DNA of 64,000 bases from assembly GCA_964471595.1 (NCBI GenBank), contig CAYYGN010000001.1:124001-188000 (forward strand), written 5' to 3'. Below are positions 25,061-34,515 of the stretch, in pieces. The notes under the pieces were generated by a model that saw only the letters and a program-made list of their open reading frames with translations, was not told the origin of the DNA and ran no database searches. The translations under genes were made by a program, and so were the position numbers. Numbering within the stretch: the stretch's first letter is position 1; every line of letters starts with the position of its first letter. Origin of the DNA: JAGNXB01 sp964471595 (GTDB lineage: Bacteria; Bacteroidota; Bacteroidia; Chitinophagales; Saprospiraceae).

Positions 25061-28000
25061 ATGCCTGACTATTTGATCCGCCTTCTTCTGGCGGCCATTT
25101 TGTTTCTTGTTTGCCACTCACCCAAAAGTTGGGCTCAGTCCAATGATTGCGCCACGGCAACGACAATATGTTCCAATCCTCCGGCAGCGGGCAATCCAGC
25201 AGGAGAGGGAGGTTTTGACGATTTCAGTGATCCGGACAACGACCCCGGCTGCCTTACTTCGGAAGGGAATACAGCCTGGTATTACTTCGAGATTGACCCC
25301 AACGCCCCGGGTGGCCTGGAACTTGGTTTTACCATCATACCGGACGGCGGTTATGGGGAGGACTACGATTGGGCGTTGTTTGGACCGGATGTAGATTGTG
25401 GCGACCTGGGTTCGCCCATCCGATGTTCCTCTGCCTCTGCCTTTTGTGCCTTTTGTCCTGAGACAGGTATGGGTATGGGCACGACGGACTACTCCGAAGG
25501 ACCCGGTTTCGGTGACGGATTTGTGGCCACTCTGGATGTATCCGGAGGACAGGGTTTCTATATTGCCATCAACAACTGGTATGGCACGGGCAATGGATTC
25601 ACCCTCGAATTTACCGGCTCTGCAGCGCCTTGGTTGGATTGCACGGCTGATCCACCCTGTTCCGTGATAGCGGATGCCGGTCCCGACATGACCGTTTGCG
25701 AAGCCGCCGATCCGTTCAATCTCCAGGCCAGTGGGGATGGTGGCCTCCCCCCCTATGTGTTCCTTTGGAGCGGATCGGGAAACGGAACCGACTACCTGGA
25801 CAATCCCGACACGCAGAATCCATTGGTCACCTTGCCTTCCGGGGTTGACGGGTCCATCACCTACTATGTGACCGTAACAGACGGATATTGCGAATCCGTG
25901 GATTCCATGGTCCTAACCATTTGGCCGGCGCCGGAGGTCATGATCAATCCTCTTGGGCCGCTTTGTACAGATGATGTAGGCACGGTCCAGGCAACCGGCA
26001 ATCCTCCCAACGGTACATGGGGAGGCATCGCCGATAATCAAGGCATCATTGTACCTGCCTCATATCAGGCAGGTACTTATTGGGTGACGCTCAGCACTGT
26101 CAGTGCACAAGGTTGCCCCGGCACCGATTCCCTCGCCGTACAAATCCTGGATCCTGACCCCATCCAAATAACCCCTATCCCACCTCTCTGCTCTTCTTCT
26201 GATCCGGTAACCATTGATGTCACTCCCCCCGGAGGTATCTGGACAGGTGATTTTGGCGCTTCCGGCATTGTATTTCCGGACCTGCTGGGTCCCGGTGCGT
26301 TTGTTGGCTATTATGAATACTACAACTTGTATGGGTGTCGAAGCACTGCCTACATTGTCGTCGACATTTTTGCCGATCCAGAACCCGAGATTACAGATCC
26401 GGGCCCGGTTTGTTCCGATCAATCCGCTTATCAACTCCTGGCGGATCCTTTGGGAGGCACTTGGAGCGGTGTGGCCCAAGCCAATGGATTGATTGCCCCG
26501 ACCAGTCTTGGCGCCGGTTTCCATGAGGTTCATTATTTTTATATTGACAATCAGGGATGCGAAGGAAAGGATAGCCTTTTCATCGAAATCGTTGATCCCC
26601 CCACTGCCGATCTCCTGCCTGCCGTCCTAATTTGCAACAGTGATGCAGGCGGTCAAAACACAGTCCTCGATTTCACCAGTCTTATTCTTTCCGGGGATCC
26701 CGGAGGTACCTGGACGGATATCCAGCTATCCGGAGCCATGGGATCTCCGCCTGTCCTGGATTTTAACGGAGTACCACCCGGCAGCTACACTTTTCAATAC
26801 ACAACTGCATCGGCACAAGGAGATTGTGCTGAATTCGAAGGATTTGTTGAGGTCATCGTCGAAGAATGCAACTGTCCCAGTGTGGCCGTGATTTCTTCGA
26901 CTGCATGGTGCAATCTGGAGGATTCACTGAACCTCCAGACCCTGAAGATCACCACAGAACCTGGCACCTGGCAATTGCTGGCCACGCCTCCGGGGGTCAA
27001 CCCCGCTTCCCTGAATGGGGAATTTCTGCATACCAACGGACGAGACCCAGGGCCCTATATTTTGTCCTTTACACTGTCCACACCCCCTCCGGCGGGATGC
27101 CCGGACCGGGACACCGCACAAGTCCAATTGCAGCGTCCACCTTTCGCCCAGATTCCCGATTCCACCTTCGTATGCAATAACCTGGGCACAGGAAACCATC
27201 CCACGGTGGTGGATTTGTACACCCTGGTCAGCAATGGCGACTCCAATGGTATTTGGACTATTCCTCCCGGCTTCGGGATCACGGGGCCGGATACGGCGGT
27301 CAACTTTCAGGGTGTAGTACCGGGCGTTTACCCATTCACCTATCAAACCAACTCTGCCACTGCTCCATGTCCGGAAACCAGCTATTCTGTCTTCATCGTC
27401 GTGGAGGATTGCCAATGTCCCAGCCTGGAAATGTCGGGTCCACCCCCACTTTGCACTGACCAGGCCATTTTGGATCTCCAAACCCTTCCGCTCACCTCCG
27501 AATCCGGGACTTGGAGTCTCATCGGTGTGCCTCCCGGCACGGATCCCGCTACCCTCAACGGCAGTATCTTTCATGGCACCGGGCACGATCCAGGTTCCTA
27601 TTCTGTCCGGTTTTCACTTGTACAAACTCCTCCTGCGGGATGTCCGGACCACGTAGACCTTACCCTGAATTTGCTGGCGCCTCCTTTCGCCGATTTGCTC
27701 ATGCAGCTGTCGGTATGCAATGCACATGGCCAGCCTCAGGATACTACGCAACTGGATTTTGGTCAGTTTATCCAAGCTGGCGACAGCTCCGGATTTTGGA
27801 CCGACATCTCAGGCTCCGGAGCAGCGGGCACATTTCCTTTGTTGGATTTCAATGGATTGTCGCCCGGTTTCTATCCGTTCATGTACACCACCCAATCAGC
27901 TTCCCCGCCCTGCCAGGAACAAACCTACACCGTAAACGTACTGGTCAAAAATTGTTTGTGTCCTGATCTTGATCTTCTTCCTTCCATCAGTTTGTGCAAC

Positions 28001-29518
28001 CGGGAAGAGTCCCTGGACTTGCAAGACATGATCCAGGCAGCGGATCCCGGCACCTGGAGTTTCCCGGGCGCACCGGGGTCACCGGGACCTGAGTTGGTGG
28101 GTTCTGAATTATTCATCCAGGGAGCTACACCCGGCAGTTATACGCTGGTATACACCCTTTCCGATATTCCCCCTCCCGGATGTCCGGTAAGTGCCGATGT
28201 GCAAGTCCAATTGTCCGGCCAACCGGACCCGGGATATCAATGGCAGAGTATTTCCATATGTCAAAATACGGCTGTTGGCATCCAATTGGATGAAGCCCTT
28301 ACCAACTTCGACCCCGGTGGGCTCTGGACATTTGAAGGGGATCCCACCACCTTGGGTTCTGCCTTCCAACCGCTCTCCGGAACGCTACAAACGGATGGGT
28401 TGACACCTGGTTCGTATACATTCCGATATTCGTTATCGGCCTCCCCTCCGTGCAAGGATACCAGTTCGTTGGTCACCATCGAAATCCTTCCTCTGCCCCC
28501 TGTTTCGGCAGGAGCAGATGCCACACTTTCGTGCCAGACGACAACCGCTCCTTTGGGGGACACACCACCCTTACCCGGACTCATCTATTTCTGGGAGGGA
28601 CCCGGCATCATTAATCCGGGGCAGGCCCAACAGCTTGTGGACAAACCTGGTTTGTATGTGCTTGCTGTCACTGATCCCCTCACAGGCTGCATCCATCTAG
28701 ACAGTGTGCAGGTGCAATTTGAAGGCACACCGATGACTTCCTTGGCGGTCGATATCTCCCCTACAGCCTGCCCGGAGGCAAGCAATGGGATGCTCACCAT
28801 CTCTTCGGTCTACGGCGGAACGCCACCGTTCATGTACCGGATTGACGGTGGCACCTGGCAAAACGAACTCCAATTCCAGGGATTAGCCGCCGGAGCATAT
28901 CACCTTGAAATCGAGGATGCTTATGGTTGCCAGATGGACTCCATCATATCGATTCCGCCCGGACAAGGATTCCAGGTTTCGCTGGGAGAGGATATGGAAG
29001 TTTACGCTGGCACATTGGTCCCCGTCATTCCCGTCCTGTATCCTTCTGCCACCAATGTTGTGCAATGGTCCTGGACACCGGTTCCTCCCGGATGTCAAGG
29101 TTGCGAAAAGTTTGACTTTCTCGCCGATCTGGATGCCCAATTCAACCTGACTGCTGTCGACCAATTTGGATGTATCTCCTCGGACGATTTGATCATCCGG
29201 GTCATACGTCTCAAGAAGGTGTATATCCCGAATGCCTTTTCGCCGGATGGTGACGGGATCAATGACCTGTTTTTCATACACGGGGGCAGTGAAGTATCGC
29301 GCGTTACAAGCTTTCGCGTTTTTGACCGATGGGGAAATGCCTTGTTCGAGAAAAAGGATTTGGCTCCTGATGATCCCTCCAATGGATGGGATGGTGCCTA
29401 CCGGGGCAGGCCGGTCGAAAAGGATGTCTATGTCTACGCCATCGAGATCAGTTTTCTTGATGGCACTTCACGGCTATACAAGGGAGACGTGCTTGTCACC
29501 TCTTCACTGCCGCGATAG
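25061..29518 (+). CDS. Giant secreted repeat protein with T9SS type B (gliding/CHU_C) C-terminal domain
   Basis: 1485-residue exported surface protein. It has a signal peptide (LIRLLLAAILFLVCHSPKSWA), then a jelly-roll-like region starting SNDCATATTICSNPP, then many beta-sandwich modules. From about residue 600 to 1100 a module of roughly 190 residues recurs about three times, each with a C-x-CP entry (CNCPSVAV, CQCPSLEM, CLCPDLDL), an L-x-LQ-L/M stretch and a PGTW/SGTW motif. The C-terminus is the gliding-motility-associated domain, with VYIPNAFSPDGDGINDLFF and VFDRWGNALFEKKD, used by T9SS type B cargo. Likely a cell-surface adhesin or filament. Glycan-binding roles are possible but not shown. 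Confidence 0.9.
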   Translation: MPDYLIRLLLAAILFLVCHSPKSWAQSNDCATATTICSNPPAAGNPAGEGGFDDFSDPDNDPGCLTSEGNTAWYYFEIDPNAPGGLELGFTIIPDGGYGEDYDWALFGPDVDCGDLGSPIRCSSASAFCAFCPETGMGMGTTDYSEGPGFGDGFVATLDVSGGQGFYIAINNWYGTGNGFTLEFTGSAAPWLDCTADPPCSVIADAGPDMTVCEAADPFNLQASGDGGLPPYVFLWSGSGNGTDYLDNPDTQNPLVTLPSGVDGSITYYVTVTDGYCESVDSMVLTIWPAPEVMINPLGPLCTDDVGTVQATGNPPNGTWGGIADNQGIIVPASYQAGTYWVTLSTVSAQGCPGTDSLAVQILDPDPIQITPIPPLCSSSDPVTIDVTPPGGIWTGDFGASGIVFPDLLGPGAFVGYYEYYNLYGCRSTAYIVVDIFADPEPEITDPGPVCSDQSAYQLLADPLGGTWSGVAQANGLIAPTSLGAGFHEVHYFYIDNQGCEGKDSLFIEIVDPPTADLLPAVLICNSDAGGQNTVLDFTSLILSGDPGGTWTDIQLSGAMGSPPVLDFNGVPPGSYTFQYTTASAQGDCAEFEGFVEVIVEECNCPSVAVISSTAWCNLEDSLNLQTLKITTEPGTWQLLATPPGVNPASLNGEFLHTNGRDPGPYILSFTLSTPPPAGCPDRDTAQVQLQRPPFAQIPDSTFVCNNLGTGNHPTVVDLYTLVSNGDSNGIWTIPPGFGITGPDTAVNFQGVVPGVYPFTYQTNSATAPCPETSYSVFIVVEDCQCPSLEMSGPPPLCTDQAILDLQTLPLTSESGTWSLIGVPPGTDPATLNGSIFHGTGHDPGSYSVRFSLVQTPPAGCPDHVDLTLNLLAPPFADLLMQLSVCNAHGQPQDTTQLDFGQFIQAGDSSGFWTDISGSGAAGTFPLLDFNGLSPGFYPFMYTTQSASPPCQEQTYTVNVLVKNCLCPDLDLLPSISLCNREESLDLQDMIQAADPGTWSFPGAPGSPGPELVGSELFIQGATPGSYTLVYTLSDIPPPGCPVSADVQVQLSGQPDPGYQWQSISICQNTAVGIQLDEALTNFDPGGLWTFEGDPTTLGSAFQPLSGTLQTDGLTPGSYTFRYSLSASPPCKDTSSLVTIEILPLPPVSAGADATLSCQTTTAPLGDTPPLPGLIYFWEGPGIINPGQAQQLVDKPGLYVLAVTDPLTGCIHLDSVQVQFEGTPMTSLAVDISPTACPEASNGMLTISSVYGGTPPFMYRIDGGTWQNELQFQGLAAGAYHLEIEDAYGCQMDSIISIPPGQGFQVSLGEDMEVYAGTLVPVIPVLYPSATNVVQWSWTPVPPGCQGCEKFDFLADLDAQFNLTAVDQFGCISSDDLIIRVIRLKKVYIPNAFSPDGDGINDLFFIHGGSEVSRVTSFRVFDRWGNALFEKKDLAPDDPSNGWDGAYRGRPVEKDVYVYAIEISFLDGTSRLYKGDVLVTSSLPR

Positions 29519-29540
29519 ACCCCATCCGTCATTTCAGGGC

Positions 29541-29566
29541 AAGAGACTTCACAACGCAAGTCTTTT
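29541..29566 (+). terminator. Hairpin terminator after the giant surface protein gene
   Basis: AAGAGACTT pairs with AAGTCTTTT (one G-T pair) around an 8-base loop, 23 bases after the stop codon, followed by a T-rich stretch. Confidence 0.6.
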
Positions 29567-29766
29567 GTCGTCTTTTATTTGGCAATATCAATAAGAAAAC
29601 CTTAATTTTAAGGGTTTTTGATCAAGGAATCCACGATATGAAGTTCCTTTTGATCTCACACTTCTTTTTGGTTCTGCCTGGCTCCTCGTGTGCAGGCTGG
29701 TAATTACCCGGCCAGCCTTCTCTTCTGTTTTCCGGGTTGCATTGTCAAACCAATCTTATCCCCATC

Positions 29767-31215
29767 ATGAATCCCTCCTTTACCCGAAACAGCAATATCA
29801 CGTTCATGTCCGGCATGTGGCTGACGTCCATCCTGGTTCTCCTTTTGTTCAGCTTCCAGCCAGGGTACAGCCAAAGTGCATCCCCCTTGGTGTACAGAGC
29901 TACCGGAACCGGAAGAACAACCGGGCACATTATTACGCTTACCATCTCCAATCCCACCGAAAATGACGCCACTATTGATAGCGGGCCTTTTTATGTGCCT
30001 CCTACTGGTGAATATCAGCCGTACATCATTCCGTATGGCGAACCGGTGACAGTACCTGCCGGTGAGCAGGTGACGCTCCCGCTTTCCGGATATTGCACGG
30101 ATGTGCACAAGCCACCGGTACCATCCGGGAATGATGTATTGCCATTTGACGAATGGATACGGCCAGGTCTTCTGACCAATGACTGGATACCGTCCCTTGA
30201 TTCAGGTTGGGAGCCGGACGGGAATGTCCAGGTCACCATACCCGGTACTGACCGCTTACTGGGCCATCGATTGGATGAAGAATCGGCCCCTGATCAGGCG
30301 GGCCTCATTTATCTTGAGGCCATTCGTTTGATCGAGGAGGTCGTTGATGAAGGCGGTTTCTCAACACCTTTCTCCGGTAATCCGGAAAAAGAAAGGGAGG
30401 CCATCATACAGCAAACCTTCTGGATATTTACGACCGCCGTACGTGGTGAGACCTATGAAAAGCCGGATTTCGCCCAATCCACTTACAACCAGTTTGAGAC
30501 CTCCACCCAACGGCCTGTTGCCAGCCTTCCGCAAAAGGACAAGGACAAACCGGCGGATAAGGAACCGGTCCTCAAACCGATNNNNNNNNNNGGGATCGAC
30601 GATTTCTGGAATACCTTCCAGGCTGTAGGCGCAGAAGCAAAGATTTTACCTCGGCAGCCGTCCGATGACTATGTACTGATCAATGCCTCCTCCTCCCGGC
30701 CTCAGTGCCAGTGTGACTCCCTCAAACTGGAAATCCTGTTGTTTGAAGGGAGTGAATGCGTTGACACGATTCCCGTTCACACCGACAAGGTATCCAGTAC
30801 GGCGTCTTTGAAGCCGGACATTTCTCATGAAGTCGCCTCAGGAGACAGCCTGGAACTGGTCATTCGCAACATCCAATTTTATTGTCATTGTCCGGATGCC
30901 GGAGCATGCAACCCTTATCCCATGAAAAAGACGGGTGGACCAGACACAACCGGAACTTCAAGCGCAACCATCGAATGGGGTGAAAATGATGCTGATGCCA
31001 GCAATGACAATTTCCATTGCCAGCGTTTGGACAGAGAATCCAACGGATGGAATGAAGACGGAGACGCATATTCCATGAAAATCGGATTTTCCCGATTTGG
31101 CAGAAGGGACGACAACCCATATCAATGCTTCCAGGTAAAGGTTTGGTGTGTGCAAAGTGATTGCCGGCGGAAAAGATGTGCCGTCAAAGTCTGCCTGCCT
31201 TTCAGATGGGAATGA
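29767..31215 (+). CDS. Unknown secreted Cys-rich protein, interrupted by an assembly gap
   Basis: About 482 residues including the gap. The start at 29767 gives a short N-terminus and a hydrophobic signal (SGMWLTSILVLLLFSFQPGYSQ). The first part is a beta-rich domain with VTVPAGEQVTLPLSGYC followed about 105 residues later by AIIQQTFWIFTTAV. That Cys and Gln-Gln arrangement recalls thioester domains, but the match is weak. A charged linker rich in Lys, Asp and Pro holds the N run (30582-30591). The C-terminal part has many Cys (CQCDSLKLE, FYCHCPDAGAC, VWCVQSDCRRKRC), probably disulfides. No sorting domain is visible. The frame is the same on both sides of the gap as drawn, but the true gap size is unknown. 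Confidence 0.7.
   Translation: MNPSFTRNSNITFMSGMWLTSILVLLLFSFQPGYSQSASPLVYRATGTGRTTGHIITLTISNPTENDATIDSGPFYVPPTGEYQPYIIPYGEPVTVPAGEQVTLPLSGYCTDVHKPPVPSGNDVLPFDEWIRPGLLTNDWIPSLDSGWEPDGNVQVTIPGTDRLLGHRLDEESAPDQAGLIYLEAIRLIEEVVDEGGFSTPFSGNPEKEREAIIQQTFWIFTTAVRGETYEKPDFAQSTYNQFETSTQRPVASLPQKDKDKPADKEPVLKPXXXXGIDDFWNTFQAVGAEAKILPRQPSDDYVLINASSSRPQCQCDSLKLEILLFEGSECVDTIPVHTDKVSSTASLKPDISHEVASGDSLELVIRNIQFYCHCPDAGACNPYPMKKTGGPDTTGTSSATIEWGENDADASNDNFHCQRLDRESNGWNEDGDAYSMKIGFSRFGRRDDNPYQCFQVKVWCVQSDCRRKRCAVKVCLPFRWE
30582..30591. other. Assembly gap (10 N) inside a coding region
   Basis: Ten N in the Lys/Asp/Pro-rich linker of the secreted Cys-rich protein. Low-complexity coding sequence may explain the break. 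Confidence 0.95.
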
Positions 31216-31580
31216 GCAACCGGATGCCATTCCGTGTCTTTTTTACCGGTTGACCGGCCGAAACCGGCATCATTGAACATTCCTGCCATCAGATTGTGGC
31301 TCTTGAGTATGCCGGATATGGTCATAGGGGTACCAATGGAAGGAATTCGCCGGGTTGAGCCTATGGTTCTGGTACCGTGTGCGATGTATAGCGAAGCTCT
31401 GCATGCTTTCGCCCCTTGCCCGCCACCTCAGGGCGCCGTGATCGAATGCCTTACAGTCATCAGGCATCAAATCATGGACGACCCAATCACCCTTGGGACA
31501 TGCTGCCTGACCGGTTACAAGGTCATTCCCTACCAGGACGGACCCTCGGAAAGAGGGGTTGGGCTGGCCGGCCATTCCAC

Positions 31581-31596
31581 TGTGACCGCAGTCACA
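31581..31596. promoter_or_regulatory. CRP/FNR-family type operator TGTGAC-CGCA-GTCACA
   Basis: Perfect 6+4+6 palindrome fitting the consensus TGTGA-N6-TCACA. It is centred about 43 bases before the transcript start predicted from the TACCTTTG box at 31618-31625, the class II activator position. Confidence 0.55.
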
Positions 31597-31617
31597 TTAC
31601 AGGGATGGCAGTGCCCG

Positions 31618-31625
31618 TACCTTTG
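31618..31625 (+). promoter_or_regulatory. Putative -7 element TACCTTTG for the rhodanese gene
   Basis: Exact match only 6 bases before the ATG at 31632. The mRNA would be nearly leaderless, or translation starts at the next ATG, 31641. Confidence 0.55.
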
Positions 31626-31631
31626 TGTCAA

Positions 31632-32063
31632 ATGAAAAGCATGTCCTTCAAAATTCTTGCCGCAGGATGGGTGTTCATCGTCCTTTTGTCCGGTACTTCC
31701 TGTCTCTCGCAATCACATCAACAGGATCCCGCCCGGAATGGCTTGTCCCGGGATGTGGATGTATCGACCTTTTCCCAGCTCATCCATCAAAAGGAGGATG
31801 TCCAGATTCTGGATGTACGCACCCCTGAGGAATGGGCAGCTGGCATCATCCCAGGCGCGAAAAAGATGAATTTGCACGACCCGGATTTCACGACGCAACT
31901 GCAAGCACTCGACAAAGAACGCCCTGTGCTGGTTTATTGCCGGTCGGGCGCACGGAGTGCTAATGCCATGAAACAAATGATCAATATGGGATTCAAGGAG
32001 GTGTACAATCTGGAAGGTGGTATCCTGGCCTGGCAGACGGCCCAACAACCTGTATCCAGGTAG
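31632..32063 (+). CDS. Rhodanese-like domain lipoprotein
   Basis: 143-residue protein with a signal and lipobox (FIVLLSGTSC), so a periplasm-facing lipoprotein. It is followed by a single rhodanese domain with VQILDVRTPEEWAAGIIPGA and the active-site loop VYCRSGARSANAM, where the Cys would carry the persulfide. The domain is complete. Such proteins move sulfane sulfur or act in thiol redox; the partner is unknown. The start at 31632 gives a nearly leaderless transcript; 31641 is the alternative. A CRP-type site lies just upstream. Confidence 0.88.
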   Translation: MKSMSFKILAAGWVFIVLLSGTSCLSQSHQQDPARNGLSRDVDVSTFSQLIHQKEDVQILDVRTPEEWAAGIIPGAKKMNLHDPDFTTQLQALDKERPVLVYCRSGARSANAMKQMINMGFKEVYNLEGGILAWQTAQQPVSR

Positions 32064-32071
32064 CCCTTTGA

Positions 32072-32683
32072 TTAGCTGCCTGGCCATTGGGCCAGCATGG
32101 CATCCAGATTGCGGTACCGGGGCAGGTCACTTTGAAAATATTCATCCGAAGTCATCCAAAGGATTGCCGTAATGCCCTCCTCTGCCTGGGGATGCCCGGG
32201 TCCTTCGGGCTGGTCCATGGCAAACCACCTGGTCTCTTTGAGGAATCGTTTCTTCCGTTCCCGATAGGCATGCCAGGTGACTGCCCGTAAGGATCCCGTA
32301 CGGATCGCCGTCAATCCTGTCTCTTCCAACACCTCTCTTTTTGCCGCAGTTTCAAAGGATTCACCAGGATCAAGTTTACCTTTCGGAAGATCCAATTGTC
32401 CTTTGCGAAGGATGAACATCATCCTGCCGTCCTCGCGGACGACTACACCTCCGGCCGCAGGCACATAGTCAAACAAGTGCCTGAAGGCATCCCACAAAGG
32501 TTCGATCGGGTTGGCAAAGAGCCAGGCATCATGGGCATATTGCCTTTTTTCCATAGCGTCGAGCACGGCATGCAAATCCTTGATCCGGCCTCTCCAGGGG
32601 AGTATGATTGACCAAACGGTTCGATCCACAGGCGGACGATCGGCCAACTTCAGTAAGTGGGTATTGATATAAATGTCATACAT
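32072..32683 (-). CDS. Nudix hydrolase
   Basis: 203-residue protein with a complete Nudix box, G-K-L-D-P-G-E-S then AAKREVLEETGL, which binds the metal and hydrolyses a nucleoside-diphosphate-linked substrate. An N-terminal domain of about 70 residues (MYDIYINTHLLKLAD) precedes it. The substrate is not evident; nearby RGQLDLPKGKL is common in ADP-ribose or dinucleotide hydrolases. It is divergent from pyrE with only 19 bases between the two start codons, so the promoters must overlap the opposite genes. Confidence 0.88.
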   Translation of the reverse strand: MYDIYINTHLLKLADRPPVDRTVWSIILPWRGRIKDLHAVLDAMEKRQYAHDAWLFANPIEPLWDAFRHLFDYVPAAGGVVVREDGRMMFILRKGQLDLPKGKLDPGESFETAAKREVLEETGLTAIRTGSLRAVTWHAYRERKKRFLKETRWFAMDQPEGPGHPQAEEGITAILWMTSDEYFQSDLPRYRNLDAMLAQWPGS

Positions 32684-32702
32684 TTACGGGCCTTTTTGCG
32701 CT

Positions 32703-33362
32703 ATGACCAAACCGAACCACGCGAGGGCGTTGGCGGCCGATCTCTTGCAAATTAACGCAATCCGCCTTAGTCCCCATGTACCATTCACATGGGCATCCGG
32801 CTTGAAAAGTCCGGTTTACTGTGACAACAGGCTCCTCTTGTCTTACCCTGACTGCCGTAACCATGCCATTGAAGGACTTGCCGCCCTGTCCCGAAACTTT
32901 CGACCGTTGGAAGGCATTGCCGGTGTAGCCACAGCAGGTATACCTCATGGCGCATTATTGGCCGATCGCCTGCAACTTCCATTTTGCTACGTTCGTAGCC
33001 AGCCCAAAAATCACGGACGCGGCAACCAGATCGAGGGACTTGTTTCGGCCGGACAGCGCGTGTTGGTTGTTGAGGACCTCATCAGTACCGGAGGCAGCTC
33101 CCTACAGGCGGCCAAAGCCCTGGAAGCTGCCGGAGCTTCCGTCGTTGCGGTGATAGCCTTATTGTCCTATGGATTTACCGAAGCCCGGGTCCGGTTTGAA
33201 GACGCTGGCATACCCCTGGAAAGCGTGAGCGATTTTCCCACCGTTCTCGATGTAGCCAGAGAAAGCGGGTATATCTCGGAGGAAGAGTTTGAGATGCTGA
33301 CTCCCTGGTATCGGGATCCCAGGGCCTGGTCGGATCGTTTCACCTTGACATCCTCGCCTTGA
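32703..33362 (+). CDS. pyrE: Orotate phosphoribosyltransferase
   Basis: 219-residue cytoplasmic enzyme of pyrimidine synthesis that joins orotate to PRPP. It shows the conserved substrate regions FTWASGLKSPVYCDNR and YVRSQPKNHGRGNQIEG, and the PRPP-binding motif VLVVEDLISTGGSSLQAA. The ATG at 32703 fits the family N-terminus; the frame is open ten codons upstream into the divergent Nudix gene. Confidence 0.95.
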   Translation: MTKPNHARALAADLLQINAIRLSPHVPFTWASGLKSPVYCDNRLLLSYPDCRNHAIEGLAALSRNFRPLEGIAGVATAGIPHGALLADRLQLPFCYVRSQPKNHGRGNQIEGLVSAGQRVLVVEDLISTGGSSLQAAKALEAAGASVVAVIALLSYGFTEARVRFEDAGIPLESVSDFPTVLDVARESGYISEEEFEMLTPWYRDPRAWSDRFTLTSSP

Positions 33363-33421
33363 ACCGGGCAAGGAAACCAAACCCTTATCGTTTCGTACAT
33401 AGTCTTTGACATCCTGACGCA

Positions 33422-34501
33422 ATGAAAGTTTTAACCAAGGACTCGGAGAAATTTCTGTTCAAGTACCTCAACAACCATGCTCCTACGGGTTACGAATCCT
33501 CCGGGCAGCAGATCTGGCTGGATTATCTCAAGGCTTTTGTGGATGACTGGGCTCTGGATCAGTATGGTACAACCGTAGGCATCATAAATCCCGGACAGGA
33601 ATTCCGGGTAGTGATCGAGGCACATGCCGACGAGATCTCCTGGTATGTCAATTACATTGCGGAGGACGGTTTCATCAACGTCGTCCGCAATGGCGGATCC
33701 GACCATCAGATCGCACCTTCCAAACGCGTGTTGATCCATACCCCCAATGGCATCGTAAATGGTGTATTCGGATGGCCGGCCATCCATTTGCGCAAGGGGA
33801 AGGATGCCAATCTGGCGCCTTCCCTGGAGAACATTTTCGTAGACGTAGGGGCAAAAAACAAGGAGGAGGTCCTCAAGAAGGGCATCCATGTAGGATCCGT
33901 CATCACCTTTGAAGACGCCCTTACGACCTTGAACGACCGCTATTTCATTGGCAGGGCTTTGGACAACCGGATCGGAGGATTCTGCATTGCCCAGGTTGCC
34001 CGGTTGCTCAAGGAACAAAAAATCAAGCTGCCTTATACCCTGTATATTGTCAACTCTGTCCAGGAGGAAGTTGGTTTGCGCGGAGCAGAGATGATTGCAC
34101 GGACCATCCAACCTCATGCTGCCATCATCACGGATGTCACGCACGATACCTATACCCCTATGATCAACAAGAGTATCAACGGGGACATCAAATGCGGGGA
34201 AGGCCCTACGATCACGTATGCGCCGGCCGTCCACAACAAACTGCGCGATCTGATCATAGAAACGGCAGAGGCAGAAAAAATCCCGTATCAGCGTGAAGCC
34301 TCTTCACGCAGTACCGGTACGGACACGGATGCTTTTGCCTATTCAAACGGCGGTGTGCCGGCGGCTCTTGTGTCCCTCCCGCTCAGGTACATGCATACTA
34401 CGGTGGAAATGGCGCACCGCGATGACATCCAAAATCTGGTGAAATTGCTGTTTCAGGCCGTTCAGCGCATTGAAAAAGGGCATAACTTCAAATATTTCTG
34501 A
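33422..34501 (+). CDS. M42 family metallopeptidase (glutamyl aminopeptidase-like)
   Basis: 359-residue cytosolic tetrahedral-type aminopeptidase. Di-zinc ligands and catalytic residues can be followed: IEAHADEISW (His, Asp), GRALDNRIGG (bridging Asp), NSVQEEVGLRGA (catalytic Glu and ligand Glu), IITDVTHDTY (Asp) and LRYMHTTVEM (His). The length fits M42 (FrvX/PepA/TET) proteins. It probably trims peptides after proteasome-like or Lon/Clp proteolysis. A near-match to the -7 consensus (TAGTCTTTG, one base too long) lies about 20 bases before the ATG. Confidence 0.92.
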   Translation: MKVLTKDSEKFLFKYLNNHAPTGYESSGQQIWLDYLKAFVDDWALDQYGTTVGIINPGQEFRVVIEAHADEISWYVNYIAEDGFINVVRNGGSDHQIAPSKRVLIHTPNGIVNGVFGWPAIHLRKGKDANLAPSLENIFVDVGAKNKEEVLKKGIHVGSVITFEDALTTLNDRYFIGRALDNRIGGFCIAQVARLLKEQKIKLPYTLYIVNSVQEEVGLRGAEMIARTIQPHAAIITDVTHDTYTPMINKSINGDIKCGEGPTITYAPAVHNKLRDLIIETAEAEKIPYQREASSRSTGTDTDAFAYSNGGVPAALVSLPLRYMHTTVEMAHRDDIQNLVKLLFQAVQRIEKGHNFKYF

Positions 34502-34515
34502 CCTGCCTCGTGACC

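Larger units (their letters stand above)
31216..31631. other. Intergenic region with unassigned short frames
   Basis: 416 bases before the rhodanese gene. A minus-strand frame at 31270-31575 (101 codons, His/Arg-rich, no recognisable domain) and a plus-strand frame at 31234-31635 are both open. Neither has convincing coding character. The segment holds the CRP-like site at 31581-31596 and the rhodanese promoter at 31618-31625. Confidence 0.5.
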
